Assembly: GCA_002455335.1 (NCBI GenBank)
Contig: DKKP01000308.1
Location: 1,367 to 7,963 of the forward strand
DNA from: Anaerolineales bacterium UBA6663
GTDB taxonomy: Bacteria; Chloroflexota; Anaerolineae; Anaerolineales; UBA6663
Direction of reading: 5' to 3'
Length of the DNA: 6,597 nucleotides
The notes below the pieces were generated by a model. That model was not told where the DNA came from. It saw nothing but the letters and a program-made list of their open reading frames with translations, and did not search any database. Below, piece after piece: positions 5,900 through 6,597 of this stretch (position 1 is the stretch's first letter; each line of letters starts with the position of its first letter). A program made the translations under genes and the position numbers.

Positions 5900-6481
5900 C
5901 AATTTGGCGGTAGCGACAACGAGCTCTTGATCTTTTTCAAGGCCCTGGCGGACGAGACCCGGCTCAAGGTGATCGGCTTGCTGGCGCACGGGCCGCAGAC
6001 CACCGAGCAACTCGCCGAGCGCCTCGGTTTGCGGGCGCCGACCGTCTCGCATCATCTCGAGAAGCTGCTGGTGGCCGGTCTGGTGCGTCCCGAACCGACG
6101 CGTGGGCACGCCAAGCCGTACGCGCTCCGTCTCGACGCGCTGCATGAACAGGCCGGACGGCTGCTGGGCGATGCATCGACGCTTGTCGAGCTGGCGCCTG
6201 GGCCCCTGGAGGCCGACGCGTACGAGCGCGAGATCTGGCGCAATTTCAGCAACCCGGATGGCACGCTCAAGGAGATCCCGGCCCAGCGCAAGAAACTCAA
6301 CGCCATCCTGGCGCGTTTGGTTTGTGAGTTCGCGCCGGGTGAGCAGTACAGCGAGAAACAGGTCAATGCCCTCCTCAAGCGCTTTCACCCAGACACAGCC
6401 TCGCTGCGCCGCGAGTTGATCGGCGCCCGGCTGATGCAGCGCGACCGCGGGATCTACACGCGTGTCGCTGAAACGTCCTGA
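5891..6481 (+). CDS. ArsR-family transcriptional regulator with DUF2087 domain
   Basis: A 196-residue DNA-binding protein. Residues 10-80 are a winged helix-turn-helix of ArsR type: LLIFFKALADETRLKVIGLL, the TTEQLAERLGL helix, recognition helix APTVSHHLEKLLVAGLV, and a wing ending KPYALR. The metal-binding ELCVCDL-type motif is absent; the sole cysteine is Cys145, so classic metal sensing is unlikely. Residues 117-190 match DUF2087: GTLKEIPAQRKKLNAIL, EQYSEKQVNALLKRFHPDTASLRRELI and RDRGIYTRV. DUF2087 is a conserved domain commonly attached to such regulators; its ligand is unknown to me. The ATG start fits the -10 spacing. It is the first gene of an operon with the DUF6176-like gene 15 bp downstream. 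Palindromes over its promoter suggest autoregulation. It probably senses a small molecule or redox signal, but nothing in the sequence identifies it. Confidence 0.93.
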   Translation: MSNQFGGSDNELLIFFKALADETRLKVIGLLAHGPQTTEQLAERLGLRAPTVSHHLEKLLVAGLVRPEPTRGHAKPYALRLDALHEQAGRLLGDASTLVELAPGPLEADAYEREIWRNFSNPDGTLKEIPAQRKKLNAILARLVCEFAPGEQYSEKQVNALLKRFHPDTASLRRELIGARLMQRDRGIYTRVAETS

Positions 6482-6485
6482 ACCA

Positions 6486-6493
6486 GGGAGGGG
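6486..6493 (+). promoter_or_regulatory. Strong Shine-Dalgarno site of the DUF6176-like gene
   Basis: GGGAGGGG, containing GGAGG (6487-6491) 5 nt before the ATG at 6497. It fixes the start and shows the organism does use Shine-Dalgarno initiation for an operon-internal gene. Confidence 0.8.
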
Positions 6494-6496
6494 ATC

Positions 6497-6597
6497 ATGC
6501 GCGTAGAGCTTTCTCGGTTTCGCGTGTTGCCCGGCAAGGCGGAACGCGTCGACGCCTGGCTGCAGATGCTCAACGACCGTATGCCTGAGACGCTGGT
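6497..6597 (+). CDS. DUF6176-like protein, 5' part only (cut by window end)
   Basis: Thirty-three full codons are visible, beginning MRVELSRFRVLPGKAERV and going on DAWLQMLNDRMPETL. The pattern of a first beta strand, PGK/RV, then an amphipathic helix WLQMLN resembles DUF6176 proteins, which are small (roughly 100 residues) and look like dimeric alpha/beta-barrel proteins; I match it from memory of the family's N-terminus only. It starts 15 bp after the regulator's stop and has a strong Shine-Dalgarno site, so it is very likely cotranscribed and probably the regulator's target. Its function is unknown. Too little is present to judge whether it is intact. Confidence 0.75.
   Translation, partial: MRVELSRFRVLPGKAERVDAWLQMLNDRMPETL

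Noticed and set aside
5669..6388. 239-codon minus-strand open frame opposite the ArsR-type gene
   Set aside because: It covers the divergent promoter and the regulator antisense. The plus-strand gene has the strong promoter and clear HTH and DUF2087 motifs.
1..6597. A defence island, CRISPR array or mobile element
   Set aside because: No repeat-spacer pattern, transposase, integrase, nuclease or terminal inverted repeats were seen. The lone ATPase has no nuclease or toxin partner next to it.

Overview
The window is a GC-rich, densely coding bacterial chromosome segment. The gene styles point to Chloroflexota (Anaerolineae-like). They include two secreted L,D-transpeptidases with an SH3-like front half, a lipoprotein S41 peptidase with a Pro/Thr/Glu-rich linker, an ArsR-DUF2087 regulator and a DUF6176-like partner. 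This placement is an inference from protein style; no rRNA or phylogenetic marker is present. No tRNA, CRISPR array, transposase or prophage gene was seen.

Five genes lie on the minus strand. In order of transcription they are a stand-alone ABC/SMC-like AAA ATPase (5672-4866), two tandem paralogous L,D-transpeptidases (4846-3749 and 3699-2599), a zinc-type homocysteine S-methyltransferase (2553-1639) and an S41/PDZ lipoprotein peptidase (1561-20). A 218-bp divergent region separates the ATPase from a plus-strand operon: an ArsR-family regulator with a C-terminal DUF2087 domain (5891-6481), then the first 33 codons of a DUF6176-like protein cut by the window end (6497-6597).

Functionally, the two transpeptidases and the S41 peptidase are envelope proteins (cell-wall cross-linking, extracytoplasmic proteolysis). 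The methyltransferase belongs to one-carbon/methionine metabolism, and the ATPase has no known job. These genes look like neighbours rather than one pathway. Only the ArsR/DUF6176 pair forms an evident regulatory unit.

The most notable non-coding signal is shared promoter geometry. Four genes have a TATAAT or TACAAT box only 6-8 nt before the start codon (a fifth has a weaker version), which implies leaderless mRNAs. The two genes that look operon-internal (S41 peptidase, DUF6176) have Shine-Dalgarno sites instead. The arsR-type promoter also carries nested palindromes that look like an autoregulatory operator. In the S41 peptidase, the usual catalytic lysine position is Asn while a tricorn-like His/Ser/Glu set is present.
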